51,149 nt of DNA from Magnetococcales bacterium (GTDB taxonomy: Bacteria > Pseudomonadota > Magnetococcia > Magnetococcales > JADFXB01). This document shows positions 8,831 to 17,100 of this stretch, piece by piece. The first letter of the stretch is position 1. The number at the start of each line of letters is the position of its first letter. Where the stretch lies: contig JADFXB010000014.1 of NCBI GenBank assembly GCA_015233935.1, forward strand, positions 1-51,149. The letters run 5' to 3'. Below the pieces are notes generated by a model. That model had not been told where the DNA came from. It did not search any database and saw only the letters and a list, made by a program, of their open reading frames with translations. The position numbers and the translations under genes are program-made.

Positions 8831-9520
8831 TTAAATTTTGCTCCCATGGGGAAGGTTGTCTGTGTTGGGATGGGGTTGGGGTGGGGTGGTAAAACAGGCC
8901 GGTTCGGTTCCTGGAAAGGCTGACAGCAATTGCTCCCTCACGGTGGGGACATCCGCAAAAACCGCCATCCAAAGCCTGAAAAAACCCGTTGCCTTGGCCA
9001 AGTCTATAATCAATTTCTCCATTTCCAGGGTAGGATTATTATGCCAATGGATTAAGGATAGTTTTGCTTTTCCCCAACATTCCATGCGTGGTATAACACG
9101 TTTTAGCAGGCCATGTTTGCCCCTTTCATCATTCAAATTAAACAATTCCAAGGTCTTGGCTGCCAATGGTGCGGTGGCTAGATGTGGATTGATCTCAACA
9201 ATCCCATTCTCCAAGTAGACAAACGAAATAAAGGTGTTGTCCCGGTCTGGAATCAGCCAATGGTTTAAGGGCCAATCCTGTTTGCCTTTGGCAGTATTGC
9301 AGTTTTTACAGGCAAGCAGCAAATTTTCCCAATGTCGTTCCAAGCCAGGATAAAGATCCTTCGGTTGGATATGCTCTATCTCATGGGCGTGGGATAAGGG
9401 TTTTTCACAGTAGCTGCAATAAGCCCCAAGTTTGGCGACCAATCCGCCCAGGGCACTATTGTAGGGCTGTCCATTGGTATAGAGATGGGGCAAACCTCTT
9501 TGGACCGGGCGCATGATCAC
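8831..9520 (-). CDS. HNH endonuclease of Septu-like pair (PtuB-like)
   Basis: 229 residues. The N-terminal half has an HNH/zinc-finger arrangement: CSYCEKPL, then HEIEHIQPK, an Asn in HWENLLLACKNCN, so the two CxxC pairs and the His-Asn-His set are intact. This matches the TIGR02646-type nucleases found as PtuB in Septu and in retron-Ec78-type systems. The rest is less conserved. Its start overlaps the stop of the ATPase gene by 4 bases (9517-9520), so the two are coupled. No reverse transcriptase or msr/msd-like RNA gene is seen nearby, so plain Septu is more likely than a retron. Antiphage function is inferred. Confidence 0.8.
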   Translation of the reverse strand: MIMRPVQRGLPHLYTNGQPYNSALGGLVAKLGAYCSYCEKPLSHAHEIEHIQPKDLYPGLERHWENLLLACKNCNTAKGKQDWPLNHWLIPDRDNTFISFVYLENGIVEINPHLATAPLAAKTLELFNLNDERGKHGLLKRVIPRMECWGKAKLSLIHWHNNPTLEMEKLIIDLAKATGFFRLWMAVFADVPTVREQLLSAFPGTEPACFTTPPQPHPNTDNLPHGSKI

Positions 9521-10830
9521 CCTCCCAGCCGGGACAAACGTTCCATTTCCAGAACGGCTTGAAAGGCGGGGTTCTGGGCAAAGGGGGCCAATCGTTGACT
9601 TAATTTTTGTTTGTAGGCTTCCAACTGCTCACCCGCCGTACTCTCTGCCTCTGACAACTCTGACAGATATTCCTTGGCAGCCTCCAACATGGCCATATAG
9701 CGGGGGTGAGCTTCTGGATTTTTAACACCCATTATTCCAGCAGCAATGGTTTCAATGCCCAAATTGTCCAACGAATCGGCACTATTCCCCTGCAAATCAA
9801 TTAACTGCCCACCATCCCGCAGGGATTGAATCAAAAAGGGAGAATGGGTGGAGGCCATAAACTGGACCTTGGGAAACAGGGTGGTTAAATCTTCTATGAC
9901 ATGTTGTTGCCAACGGGGATGTAGGTGCAGATCCAGTTCATCGATCAACACCACCCCTTTTGTCTCCTGCAACACTTGTTCCCCAAGATGAGAATTGAGC
10001 TGCACGGCCTTGCTGGCCATATCCGCAACCATGGCCAGCATGGTCCGCTGTCCATCACTCAAGGTGTCGAAGGAATGGACTGACCCGTCTGAAAATTCAA
10101 TCAGAATACTTTTGACTTTAAAATTATAATAGATTGATTTTGCGCCTTCCAAACAGTGGACCATGGCCTGTTGCACTACACCCCATAAGGTAGATTCCTC
10201 ACCAAATTGCAGGCCAATCAGGGTTTGATCCATGATCCAACGGGTTAAATCGGTTAGGGAAATGCGGGGATGGAAGGCAGATCGGTAAGGAAATAATCTG
10301 GATGTTTCTTCTTTGGTTAAAAAGGCCACTTCCCCATCTGAAGAAGGATTGGAGGAGTTCCACAACCGACCTGTCCCATAATAACCTATAAGAGGTAATT
10401 CAAATTTTCTATTCAACAAAATCAAGTTTTGGGCATCTCTGGAATACTTTTGAATATTATTTCCGCTTAACATATTAAAATCATTAGGTTTTGCTAGTGT
10501 TCGTGTCCATCTCTGAACTACACCACTAACCTCACCAGCAGCCTGTATGTAACAAGGATAATACCTCTCCCAGTGAACGGATGAGCGTGGTTTCATTTCA
10601 CCGGTAGATAGTCCATTCATGGCCAAGTGTACTTCTGAATGGAGAATGTTTCGGGTTTCCATCCCATCCATACCAAGAAACCATCCCCCTAAAGCAACAG
10701 ACAAAGCCTCCAACAAGGCGGTTTTTCCCGAACCGTTTTCACCTATCAACAAGTTAAACTGGGGATGAAAGGTGAAGGAGGCTTCCTTGAAACCTTTAAA
10801 GTTGCTCACTTTCAATTGATCGATGCGCAT
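9517..10830 (-). CDS. ABC-type ATPase of Septu-like pair (PtuA-like)
   Basis: 437 residues from the chosen ATG; an upstream in-frame ATG at 10866 would add 12 residues but has no ribosome site, while the domain begins right at MRIDQLKVSNFKGF. Walker A is LIGENGSGKTALLEAL, the ABC-like signature LSDGQRTMLAMV, Walker B VVLIDELDLHLHP, and a switch His follows in MASTHSPFLIQSL. This is the SMC/OLD-like AAA_21 ATPase type used by PtuA. No TOPRIM nuclease domain is present, which argues against OLD/Gabija; the nuclease is the separate HNH gene downstream. It would form the sensor/regulatory complex of the pair. Confidence 0.82.
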   Translation of the reverse strand: MRIDQLKVSNFKGFKEASFTFHPQFNLLIGENGSGKTALLEALSVALGGWFLGMDGMETRNILHSEVHLAMNGLSTGEMKPRSSVHWERYYPCYIQAAGEVSGVVQRWTRTLAKPNDFNMLSGNNIQKYSRDAQNLILLNRKFELPLIGYYGTGRLWNSSNPSSDGEVAFLTKEETSRLFPYRSAFHPRISLTDLTRWIMDQTLIGLQFGEESTLWGVVQQAMVHCLEGAKSIYYNFKVKSILIEFSDGSVHSFDTLSDGQRTMLAMVADMASKAVQLNSHLGEQVLQETKGVVLIDELDLHLHPRWQQHVIEDLTTLFPKVQFMASTHSPFLIQSLRDGGQLIDLQGNSADSLDNLGIETIAAGIMGVKNPEAHPRYMAMLEAAKEYLSELSEAESTAGEQLEAYKQKLSQRLAPFAQNPAFQAVLEMERLSRLGG

Positions 10831-10998
10831 GGTCTCTCTGCCAAAGTTGGGGTTGCAGCCATCCATGGGGGGTAAGAGTACCCTATTTTAACAGCTTTCA
10901 TCAATTGGCTTGCTGGTCAAGGGGATTGGCATGGGGGGAGATTTGGCTTTATGATGGTGGGGTCATGATGTTTTGTCTTTACTGCCATTGGTTTTTCC

Positions 10999-11958
10999 AT
11001 GTCCCAAGCCAATCATACCGTTTTCTCCTACCCTGCCACCAGTGACATGACCATCCTGTTGGGGCGGGAGCCGACTTTAGAGGAGAGGTTGGCCCATCAA
11101 GCCTTTCCCTGCCTGGTGCCCACGGATTTTTTGGCGGGGGATGATCAAGGGCCTCTCTTGCGGCAAGTGGTTCCCGATGCGCGGGAGTTGCTGGAGGTGG
11201 CGGGTTTTCGCAAGGATCCCTTGGCCGAGGGAACTGCACGGCCCGTACCAGGAATAATCCGCCGCTTTCAGGGACGCGCCTTGTTGTTGGCCTCTTCCGC
11301 GTGCGCCATCCATTGCCGTTATTGCTTTCGCCGTCACGATCCCCTGGCCGATGCCCCGCGCACTCTGGAAGATTGGCAAACCATTCTTCAGCATCTGGCA
11401 GGGGATTCTTCCATTCAGGAGGTGATCCTCTCCGGTGGGGATCCCCTTACCCTGGAGGATGATCCATTGGCCTGGCTCATTCAACAATTGGCAGCCATCC
11501 CCCATATCCAAACACTGCGCATACACTCCCGCATGGCGGTGGTGGTTCCCAGTCGTCTTGGGGAGGGATTCATTCAAGCACTCACCGCCAGCCGTCTCAC
11601 CCCCATTCTCATGATCCACTGCAACCACCCCGCCGAATTGACTCCCCAGGCGGTGGAAGGCCTGCAAGAGTTGGCCAAGGCCGGTATTTTGCTTTTCAAT
11701 CAATCGGTTCTCCTGGCGGGTGTCAACGATTCTCTGGATACCCTGTGCGCTTTGAGTCAAGCCTTGATCGCCGCCAGGGTTGCTCCCTGTTATCTCCACC
11801 TCTTGGACCCGGTCGCCGGGGCCGCCCACTTCCAGGTTTCCGCCTTACGGGGAAGCCGCCTCATCCAAGGCATGCGTCGCCGTTTACCAGGCTATGCTGT
11901 TCCCCGTTTGGTGCGGGAAATGGTTGGATTAAGTCAAAAAAAAATCATATCTGCCTGA
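10999..11958 (+). CDS. epmB: EF-P beta-lysylation protein, lysine 2,3-aminomutase family
   Basis: 319 residues. Radical SAM enzyme that converts (S)-lysine to (R)-beta-lysine for EF-P modification. The 4Fe-4S/SAM motif CAIHCRYC followed by FRR is present, then the SGGDPLTLED loop, as in KamA/EpmB. It lacks the C-terminal extension of true lysine aminomutases, in keeping with EpmB. It faces the Septu-like cassette and the efp-epmA pair divergently. The start lacks an obvious Shine-Dalgarno sequence. Confidence 0.93.
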   Translation: MSQANHTVFSYPATSDMTILLGREPTLEERLAHQAFPCLVPTDFLAGDDQGPLLRQVVPDARELLEVAGFRKDPLAEGTARPVPGIIRRFQGRALLLASSACAIHCRYCFRRHDPLADAPRTLEDWQTILQHLAGDSSIQEVILSGGDPLTLEDDPLAWLIQQLAAIPHIQTLRIHSRMAVVVPSRLGEGFIQALTASRLTPILMIHCNHPAELTPQAVEGLQELAKAGILLFNQSVLLAGVNDSLDTLCALSQALIAARVAPCYLHLLDPVAGAAHFQVSALRGSRLIQGMRRRLPGYAVPRLVREMVGLSQKKIISA

Positions 11959-11987
11959 ATAGCTGCCTCTTTTCCCCTTAAAGAAAA

Positions 11988-12009
11988 TTTGTAACGCCAC
12001 GGTTACAAA
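11988..12009. promoter_or_regulatory. Perfect 8-bp inverted repeat between epmB and pstS
   Basis: The arms TTTGTAAC and GTTACAAA flank 6 bases. It lies 30 bases after epmB and about 200 bases before pstS. It could be an operator or the base of a weak terminator; I cannot assign a regulator. Confidence 0.3.
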
Positions 12010-12084
12010 AATTGCTTCCCCGTGCCAGTCTTGCAAAATGCTGAAAAAGATCAATCACTTATAAAAAAACACTTTTTGCTGAAT

Positions 12085-12111
12085 TGTCACAAGGCTTTTA
12101 TCAAGAAGTCA
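12085..12111 (+). promoter_or_regulatory. Possible Pho-box half sites upstream of pstS
   Basis: TGTCA at 12085-12089 and AGTCA at 12107-12111 are spaced by 22 bases, two Pho-box repeat units; the unit between them is degenerate. The position, about 100 bases before the pstS start, and the phoB-phoR genes in this window make PhoB control likely, but the match is weak. Confidence 0.3.
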
Positions 12112-12208
12112 TATGGTTTGGTTACTCTCCTTGCCAAGACAACCGGAGTGGATGCTAACCATGGCCGGTTCACACCTTGCCTATCCAAAACGACAAAAGG
12201 AGAACTCC

Positions 12209-13081
12209 ATGAAGAAGATGTCCCTGGTCATCCTCGCAACGGCCGCTGCCCTGGCCCTGGCTTCCACCGCCGGTGCCCGCACCATGATCCAGAACAAAGG
12301 TTCTGACACCCTGGTCAACGTGGCCCAGAGCTTGGCGGAAGAGTATCAGAAGATCAAGCCGGAGGTGGCCATTGCTGTGACCGGTGGTGGTACGGGTACG
12401 GGCATTGCCGCTCTGCTGAATGGCACCGTGGATATTGCCAACGCCAGCCGCGCTCTGGAAGAAAAAGAAAGAAAATTGGCCGAACAAAAAGGCATCAAGC
12501 CCAAGGAATTGACCATCGGTTTCGACGCTCTGGCCGTCTTCGTCCACAAGGACAATCCCCTCAAGGAGATCACCCTGGAGCAGTTGGCCCGCATGTACGG
12601 CGATGGTGGTGACATCACCAACTGGAAACAATTGGGTGTGGAAGTTCCCGGTTGCCAAGGTCAAAAGATCATCCTTATCTCCCGTCAGAACAACTCCGGT
12701 ACCTACGAATATTTCCGTGAAGCCGTCCTCCACAAGAAAGATTTCGTCCTGGGCACCCGTGACATGCATGGTTCCAAAGACGTGGTGGACCTGGTGGGCA
12801 AGACCGCCTGCGCCATCGGCTACAGCGGCCTGGCCTATGCCGATGCCACCACCCGTATGTTGAACGTCAAAAAGGATGACAAAGCTCCCGCCGTCACCCC
12901 CACCATGGAAACGGCTGTTGACAAATCCTATCCCATTGCCCGTCCCCTTTTCATGTACACCAATGGCGAACCCACCGGGGACATCAAGGCCTACATGGAC
13001 TGGATCATGAGCAAGGATGGTCAGTGCCTGGTGGTCAAAAAAGGTTACGCCCCCGCTCAGAAAGTTGAATGCGGCAAATAA
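12209..13081 (+). CDS. pstS: Phosphate ABC transporter substrate-binding protein
   Basis: 290 residues from the ATG preceded by AAGGAG at 12197-12202; a longer frame from 12113 has no ribosome site and would bury the signal peptide. A cleavable signal is clear (MKKMSLVILATAAALALAST, cleavage probably after the Ala-Gly-Ala stretch). The mature protein matches the PBP-like PstS fold, with NKGSDTLVNV at the start, GGGTGTGIAALLNGTVDIANASR in the phosphate site region and SRQNNSGTYEYF later. It binds phosphate in the periplasm and delivers it to PstCA. Two hairpins separate it from the rest of the operon, which probably allows higher pstS transcript levels. Confidence 0.95.
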   Translation: MKKMSLVILATAAALALASTAGARTMIQNKGSDTLVNVAQSLAEEYQKIKPEVAIAVTGGGTGTGIAALLNGTVDIANASRALEEKERKLAEQKGIKPKELTIGFDALAVFVHKDNPLKEITLEQLARMYGDGGDITNWKQLGVEVPGCQGQKIILISRQNNSGTYEYFREAVLHKKDFVLGTRDMHGSKDVVDLVGKTACAIGYSGLAYADATTRMLNVKKDDKAPAVTPTMETAVDKSYPIARPLFMYTNGEPTGDIKAYMDWIMSKDGQCLVVKKGYAPAQKVECGK

Positions 13082-13093
13082 GGACGCATACCT

Positions 13094-13120
13094 CCGGGGG
13101 GGAGAGATTCTCCTCCCCGG
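13094..13120 (+). terminator. Hairpin after pstS
   Basis: Twelve-base GC-rich arms (13094-13105 and 13109-13120, one wobble) close a 3-base loop 13 bases after the pstS stop. There is no T-run, so it probably acts as a processing or partial termination hairpin protecting the pstS transcript. Confidence 0.5.
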
Positions 13121-13140
13121 TACCTATACCATCATCCACC

Positions 13141-13192
13141 GCCAGCTCGTAACTCTTTGAATTTTTTTAAATTCAAAGAAGTGCGAGCTGGC
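13141..13192 (+). terminator. Second, long hairpin between pstS and phoU
   Basis: A lower stem GCCAGCTCG/CGAGCTGGC (13141-13149 with 13184-13192) and an upper stem CTTTGAATTT/AAATTCAAAG (13155-13164 with 13169-13178) are separated by a 5x5 internal loop. It lies 26 bases before the phoU start and is likely to attenuate read-through into phoU-pstCAB. Confidence 0.5.
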
Positions 13193-13218
13193 CCAGTGTT
13201 GGACGGAGCCGTTGAATC

Positions 13219-14316
13219 ATGCCTATCTACGAGGAAAAGCTGCAAAAAGATATCACCGCCATCAAGAGTGAGGTGGTGAAGTTGGGAAATATGGTGCAAT
13301 CCGCTGTCAACGACAGCGTCACCGCCCTGTTCAGTGGCGATGAAAAGTTGGCCAACATGACGGTCCTGCGGGATTTTCCCATCAATCGTCAGTGTGCCGC
13401 CATCAACAAACGCTGCCACAACTTTATTGCCCGCCACCTGCCCAGTGCGGGTCATCTTCGCATGATCACTTCCATCATCCAGATGGTGATGGAATTGGAG
13501 CGCATGGGGGATTACGCCCGCACCATCAGCCGGGAAGTGACCCACATGCACATGGCACCCGAAGGAATCATCCGGCGTGACCTGGAAACCATGGCCAATC
13601 ATGTGCGCACCACCCTGCAAAAAAGCATGGAAGCCTTCGCCAGCGAAAATATTGCCCTGGCTCGCGCCACCATGGTGGAAGCTGCTGGAGCCAGCATTGA
13701 TCTGGATGTGGCCTTCCAGGATTTGGCCGCTGCCTGCCAACAAGGCGGGGGACCCGATCATGTGCGCAATATCCTTGATTTGCACACCGTCGCTTACATG
13801 TTGGAGCGGGTGAGCAACCGGGCAACCAACGTGTGTGAAGAAACGGTCTTCATCTTGACCGGCGAAACTCCACCCACCCCCATTCACAATATCGTCTTCC
13901 TGGATGGGGATGATGCTACCCTGGGACCCATGGCCGAAGTCATTGCCAAAAAAGGCTATGCCTCCATGGCTTTCTTCCGCAGTGCCGCCCGCACCCCGGC
14001 TGCCAGCCTCAATCCCGCCATGGTGGAATTCATGCGTCACCACGGCTACAGCCTGCAAAGCATCTCCCCCAAGGGGCTGGACCTGATCACTCCGGAAATT
14101 CACAAGGTCAACATTCTCATCAGCTTGAACGGTTCCATTCGCAACCATGGTCTGGACATTCCCTTCCATACCGCCGTTTTGGAATGGGATTTGGGCGAAG
14201 CTCCGGGCAGTGACCATTCTCCCAATTCCGACCAACGCTTTGAAGAAATCTACCGCAGCCTGTCCGCCAATCTGGCCAACCTGATGGAACTGCTGTGCGG
14301 GGAAGAGGGGGGCTGA
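13219..14316 (+). CDS. phoU: PhoU fused to a catalytically dead low-molecular-weight phosphatase-fold domain
   Basis: 365 residues, about 130 more than ordinary PhoU. Residues 1-215 carry the two PhoU three-helix repeats, with metal-binding type E/DxxxD patterns in LERMGDYAR and LERVSNRATN. Residues 222-365 align with the LMWPc/ArsC fold: the P-loop region NIVFLDGDDATLGPMAE corresponds to the family's C-x5-R-S-P-M-A-E, but the nucleophile Cys is Asp229 and the Arg is Leu235. The downstream AVLEWDLGEAPG stretch fits the usual W-x-(V/F)-x-DP region. So the domain cannot work as a Cys-based phosphatase or reductase; a binding or regulatory role is inferred. It lies between pstS and pstC, 2 bases before pstC, unlike the common terminal position. 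Confidence 0.85.
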   Translation: MPIYEEKLQKDITAIKSEVVKLGNMVQSAVNDSVTALFSGDEKLANMTVLRDFPINRQCAAINKRCHNFIARHLPSAGHLRMITSIIQMVMELERMGDYARTISREVTHMHMAPEGIIRRDLETMANHVRTTLQKSMEAFASENIALARATMVEAAGASIDLDVAFQDLAAACQQGGGPDHVRNILDLHTVAYMLERVSNRATNVCEETVFILTGETPPTPIHNIVFLDGDDATLGPMAEVIAKKGYASMAFFRSAARTPAASLNPAMVEFMRHHGYSLQSISPKGLDLITPEIHKVNILISLNGSIRNHGLDIPFHTAVLEWDLGEAPGSDHSPNSDQRFEEIYRSLSANLANLMELLCGEEGG

Positions 14317-14317
14317 T

Positions 14318-15250
14318 ATGGGAACACCATTGCAACAGGTAAGCGATTTGGTGGCCGTGGGAGATGTGCGCAACCGGGACTGGTATGTGGACAAGTTTTT
14401 CCAGACCTTCATGTTCCTTTGTGGCATCTCCGCCATCATCTTTGTCATCGGCATCTTTGTCTTCGTCTTCCGGGAGGGAGCCAGCTTCATCATCCATCAA
14501 CTGGACTGGGCTGAATTTTTCCTCTCCCCCAAATGGCGTCCCACCTCTGCCACCCAGGCCACCTATGGCACCTGGGCCATGGTGGCGGGTACGGCTGCTG
14601 TGACCATCATCTCCATGGCGGTGGCCCTGCCCTTCTCCTTCGGGGCTGCCATCTATATCGCCGAATTTGCCACCGGCAAAAAACGGGAATGGTTGAAAGT
14701 GGTCATCGAAATGCTGGCCGCCATCCCCTCCGTGGTGTGGGGCTTCATCGGCCTGATGATCATGAACCCCTTCATCATCGATGTCTTCGATGTGCCCATT
14801 GGTCTTAACGTCCTGAATTCAGGTTTGATCCTGGGCTTGATGGCCGCTCCCATCATCACCTCCATCGCCGAAGATGCCTTCAAGGCCGTCCCCGACACCT
14901 ACCGGGAGGCCGCTGAAGCCCTGGGAGCCACCAAATGGCAGGTTGTGTACAAAGTGGTCCTGCCGGCTGCCAAAAATGGCCTGCTCTCCGCCGCTCTGTT
15001 GGGCGTAGGACGTGCCTTCGGTGAAACCATGGCGGTGCTCATGGCCAGCGGTCATGCCCTGACCGTACCCACCAGCATCTTTGACTCCATCCGCGCTCTG
15101 ACGGCCACCATCGCCGCTGAGTTGGGGGAGACCCCGGTGGGTTCGGACCACTATCAGGCCCTGTTCGCCATCGGCATCTTTCTCTTCACCGTTACCTTCA
15201 TCATCAACATGACCGCCGACTTCATCGTTCGCGGCGTTAAGAATCAGTGA
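14318..15250 (+). CDS. pstC: Phosphate ABC transporter permease PstC
   Basis: 310 residues with six predicted membrane helices. The BPD_transp_1 domain has the EAA-type cytoplasmic loop (TYREAAEALGATKWQVVYKV), which contacts the ATPase, and the FGAAIYIAEFA region typical of PstC. A soluble N-terminal stretch of about 25 residues precedes the first helix. It pairs with PstA 7 bases downstream to form the inner-membrane channel. Confidence 0.95.
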   Translation: MGTPLQQVSDLVAVGDVRNRDWYVDKFFQTFMFLCGISAIIFVIGIFVFVFREGASFIIHQLDWAEFFLSPKWRPTSATQATYGTWAMVAGTAAVTIISMAVALPFSFGAAIYIAEFATGKKREWLKVVIEMLAAIPSVVWGFIGLMIMNPFIIDVFDVPIGLNVLNSGLILGLMAAPIITSIAEDAFKAVPDTYREAAEALGATKWQVVYKVVLPAAKNGLLSAALLGVGRAFGETMAVLMASGHALTVPTSIFDSIRALTATIAAELGETPVGSDHYQALFAIGIFLFTVTFIINMTADFIVRGVKNQ

Positions 15251-15257
15251 GGCAGCC

Positions 15258-16160
15258 ATGAATCAAGCGGTCGTTGCAAGTATAAGCCGCTTTCAGGCGG
15301 AACCCATAAACCTGAAAAACGACAAAGTTCAACGTATCTTCCGTGCCATCTTCGGCCTGATGGCGGTGGTCTTGATCATCCCGGTGGCCTTGATCATCTA
15401 CACCCTGGTGCAGAAAGGCGGTCACGCCATCTCCTGGGATTTTCTCACCACCTATCCCACCAATGGTATGACCGCTGGCGGTATCTATCCCGCCTTGTTG
15501 GGAACCATCTGGCTGGTGGTCGTCTCCCTGCTGGCCTCCGTGCCTCTGGGTGTGGCAGCCGCCGTCTACCTGAGCGAATACGCACCCCAGGATCACTGGC
15601 TGACCCGTGTGATCAACCTGGCCACCATCAACCTGGCAGGCGTGCCCTCCATCGTCCATGCCCTGTTCGGTCTGGGAGCCTTCGTGGTCTTCTTCCGTCT
15701 GGGCACCAGTATCCTGGCCGCCAGTCTCACCCTGGCCGTCATGACCCTGCCGGTGGTGATCGTCGCCTCCTGGGAATCCCTGCAATCGGTCCCGCAAGCC
15801 TTCCGTGAAGCTTGCTGGAACATGGGTGCCACCCGTTGGCAAACCATCCGTCACGTGGTTCTGCCCAATGCCCTCACCGGCATTCTCACCGGCATCATCC
15901 TGCAAGTTTCACGGGCTGCTGGAGAAACCGCTCCCATCATGTTCACTGGGGCCGCCTTCTTCCTGCCCTTTTTGCCTCAAGGCGTCATGGACCAGACCAT
16001 GGCCTTGGCACTGCATCTCTTCACCATCTCCACCCAGGTTCCCGGAGTACCGGAAGAGATTCCCTTCGGCGTTGCCCTGGTGTTGTTCGGCATCGTCTTG
16101 ATCTTCAACACAAGCTCCATCTGGTTGCGCATGTATCTGCGCGGCAAGAAAAAATGGTGA
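15258..16160 (+). CDS. pstA: Phosphate ABC transporter permease PstA
   Basis: 300 residues with six membrane helices. Recognisable PstA sequence includes PLGVAAAVYLSEYAP, IVHALFGLGAFV and the EAA-type loop FREACWNMGATRWQTIRHVV. An N-terminal cytosolic extension of about 30 residues precedes the first helix. It belongs to the pst operon; 40 bases separate it from pstB1. Confidence 0.95.
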   Translation: MNQAVVASISRFQAEPINLKNDKVQRIFRAIFGLMAVVLIIPVALIIYTLVQKGGHAISWDFLTTYPTNGMTAGGIYPALLGTIWLVVVSLLASVPLGVAAAVYLSEYAPQDHWLTRVINLATINLAGVPSIVHALFGLGAFVVFFRLGTSILAASLTLAVMTLPVVIVASWESLQSVPQAFREACWNMGATRWQTIRHVVLPNALTGILTGIILQVSRAAGETAPIMFTGAAFFLPFLPQGVMDQTMALALHLFTISTQVPGVPEEIPFGVALVLFGIVLIFNTSSIWLRMYLRGKKKW

Positions 16161-16200
16161 CCCATTTACACTCAACCCCCCATAGAGGGAGTCTAATAAA

Positions 16201-17064
16201 ATGAGCACTTCTGCAGCCTTGCGCACGGATGAAACTGCTTCCCCTTCCCCCGACCTTCAGGTGATCCAAGGCAAAGGGGGCCAGGGTTCCGATCTGAACC
16301 AACCCGCCGTGGAAAATAAAATTTCCATCCGGGATTTGACCATCCGTTATGGCGACTTTGTCGCCCTGGCCAACGTCAATCTGGATATTCCCAAAAACCA
16401 GGTTTTCGGCGTCATCGGACCCGCCAATAGCGGCAAAACCTCCTTCCTCAATGCCATCAACCGCATGGACATGATGCGCAGCAATATGAAAGTGGAAGGC
16501 TCCATCCTCTTCAACGGGGTGGATGTGCGTGCCTGGAGCAATGTCTACGCCCTTCGCAGCAAAATTGGCGTGGTCTTTCCCCTGCCGGTGGGCCTGCCCT
16601 TGAGCATCTATGACAATGTGGCCCTCTCTCCCCGCTTGCGGGGAATTTCGGAAAAAAGTGCCGTCGACGAAATCGTCGAACGCTCCCTGCGTCGGGCTGC
16701 CCTGTGGGATGAAGTGAAAGATCGTCTGGGTTCGTTGGGCAGCCTCCTCTCCGGTGGCCAACAGCAACGCCTGACCATCGCTCGTGCCCTCTCCCAGGAT
16801 CCGGATGTGCTCATGCTGGATGAATTTTCCATCGCTGTGGACCCGGTCACCACCATGCGTATCGAGGATGTGCTCAAAGAGCTGAAAAGCAACATGACCA
16901 TCATCCTGGTGACCAACCTGGTGCAACAGGCCAATCGCCTGGCTGACCGCACCGCCTTCTTCCTCAATGGCGAATGTGTCGAAGTGGGTGATACCAACGC
17001 CTTGTTTGAAGGACGTGTGAAGGATCAGCGCACCAACGACTACATCGAAGGCCGCTTCGGCTGA
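16201..17064 (+). CDS. pstB: Phosphate transport ATPase, non-canonical PstB1
   Basis: 287 residues, with a 40-residue N-terminal extension not seen in ordinary PstB. Walker A (GPANSGKT, 73-80), the ABC signature LSGGQQQR (183-190) and Walker B with Glu (VLMLDE, 203-208) are present. However, the Q-loop Gln is Pro127 (VVFPLPVG instead of MVFQKPNP), the switch His is Asn239 (LVTNLVQQ instead of VTHNMQQ), and the usual DEPTSALDP reads DEFSIAVDP. Thus it donates a good signature but has a poor ATP site of its own. It is followed after 36 bases by pstB2 with the opposite defect. A functional heterodimer is inferred. Confidence 0.88.
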   Translation: MSTSAALRTDETASPSPDLQVIQGKGGQGSDLNQPAVENKISIRDLTIRYGDFVALANVNLDIPKNQVFGVIGPANSGKTSFLNAINRMDMMRSNMKVEGSILFNGVDVRAWSNVYALRSKIGVVFPLPVGLPLSIYDNVALSPRLRGISEKSAVDEIVERSLRRAALWDEVKDRLGSLGSLLSGGQQQRLTIARALSQDPDVLMLDEFSIAVDPVTTMRIEDVLKELKSNMTIILVTNLVQQANRLADRTAFFLNGECVEVGDTNALFEGRVKDQRTNDYIEGRFG

Positions 17065-17100
17065 TGCCTCAACCAGGTATTCCATGGGATTGAACAGACT

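Noticed and set aside
8831-10866. Retron system (Ec78-like) because of the PtuAB pair
   Set aside because: No reverse transcriptase gene or msr/msd-like region is seen nearby.
13132-14493. 453-codon minus-strand frame across phoU
   Set aside because: It is the antisense shadow of phoU/pstC and has no protein-family sequence.
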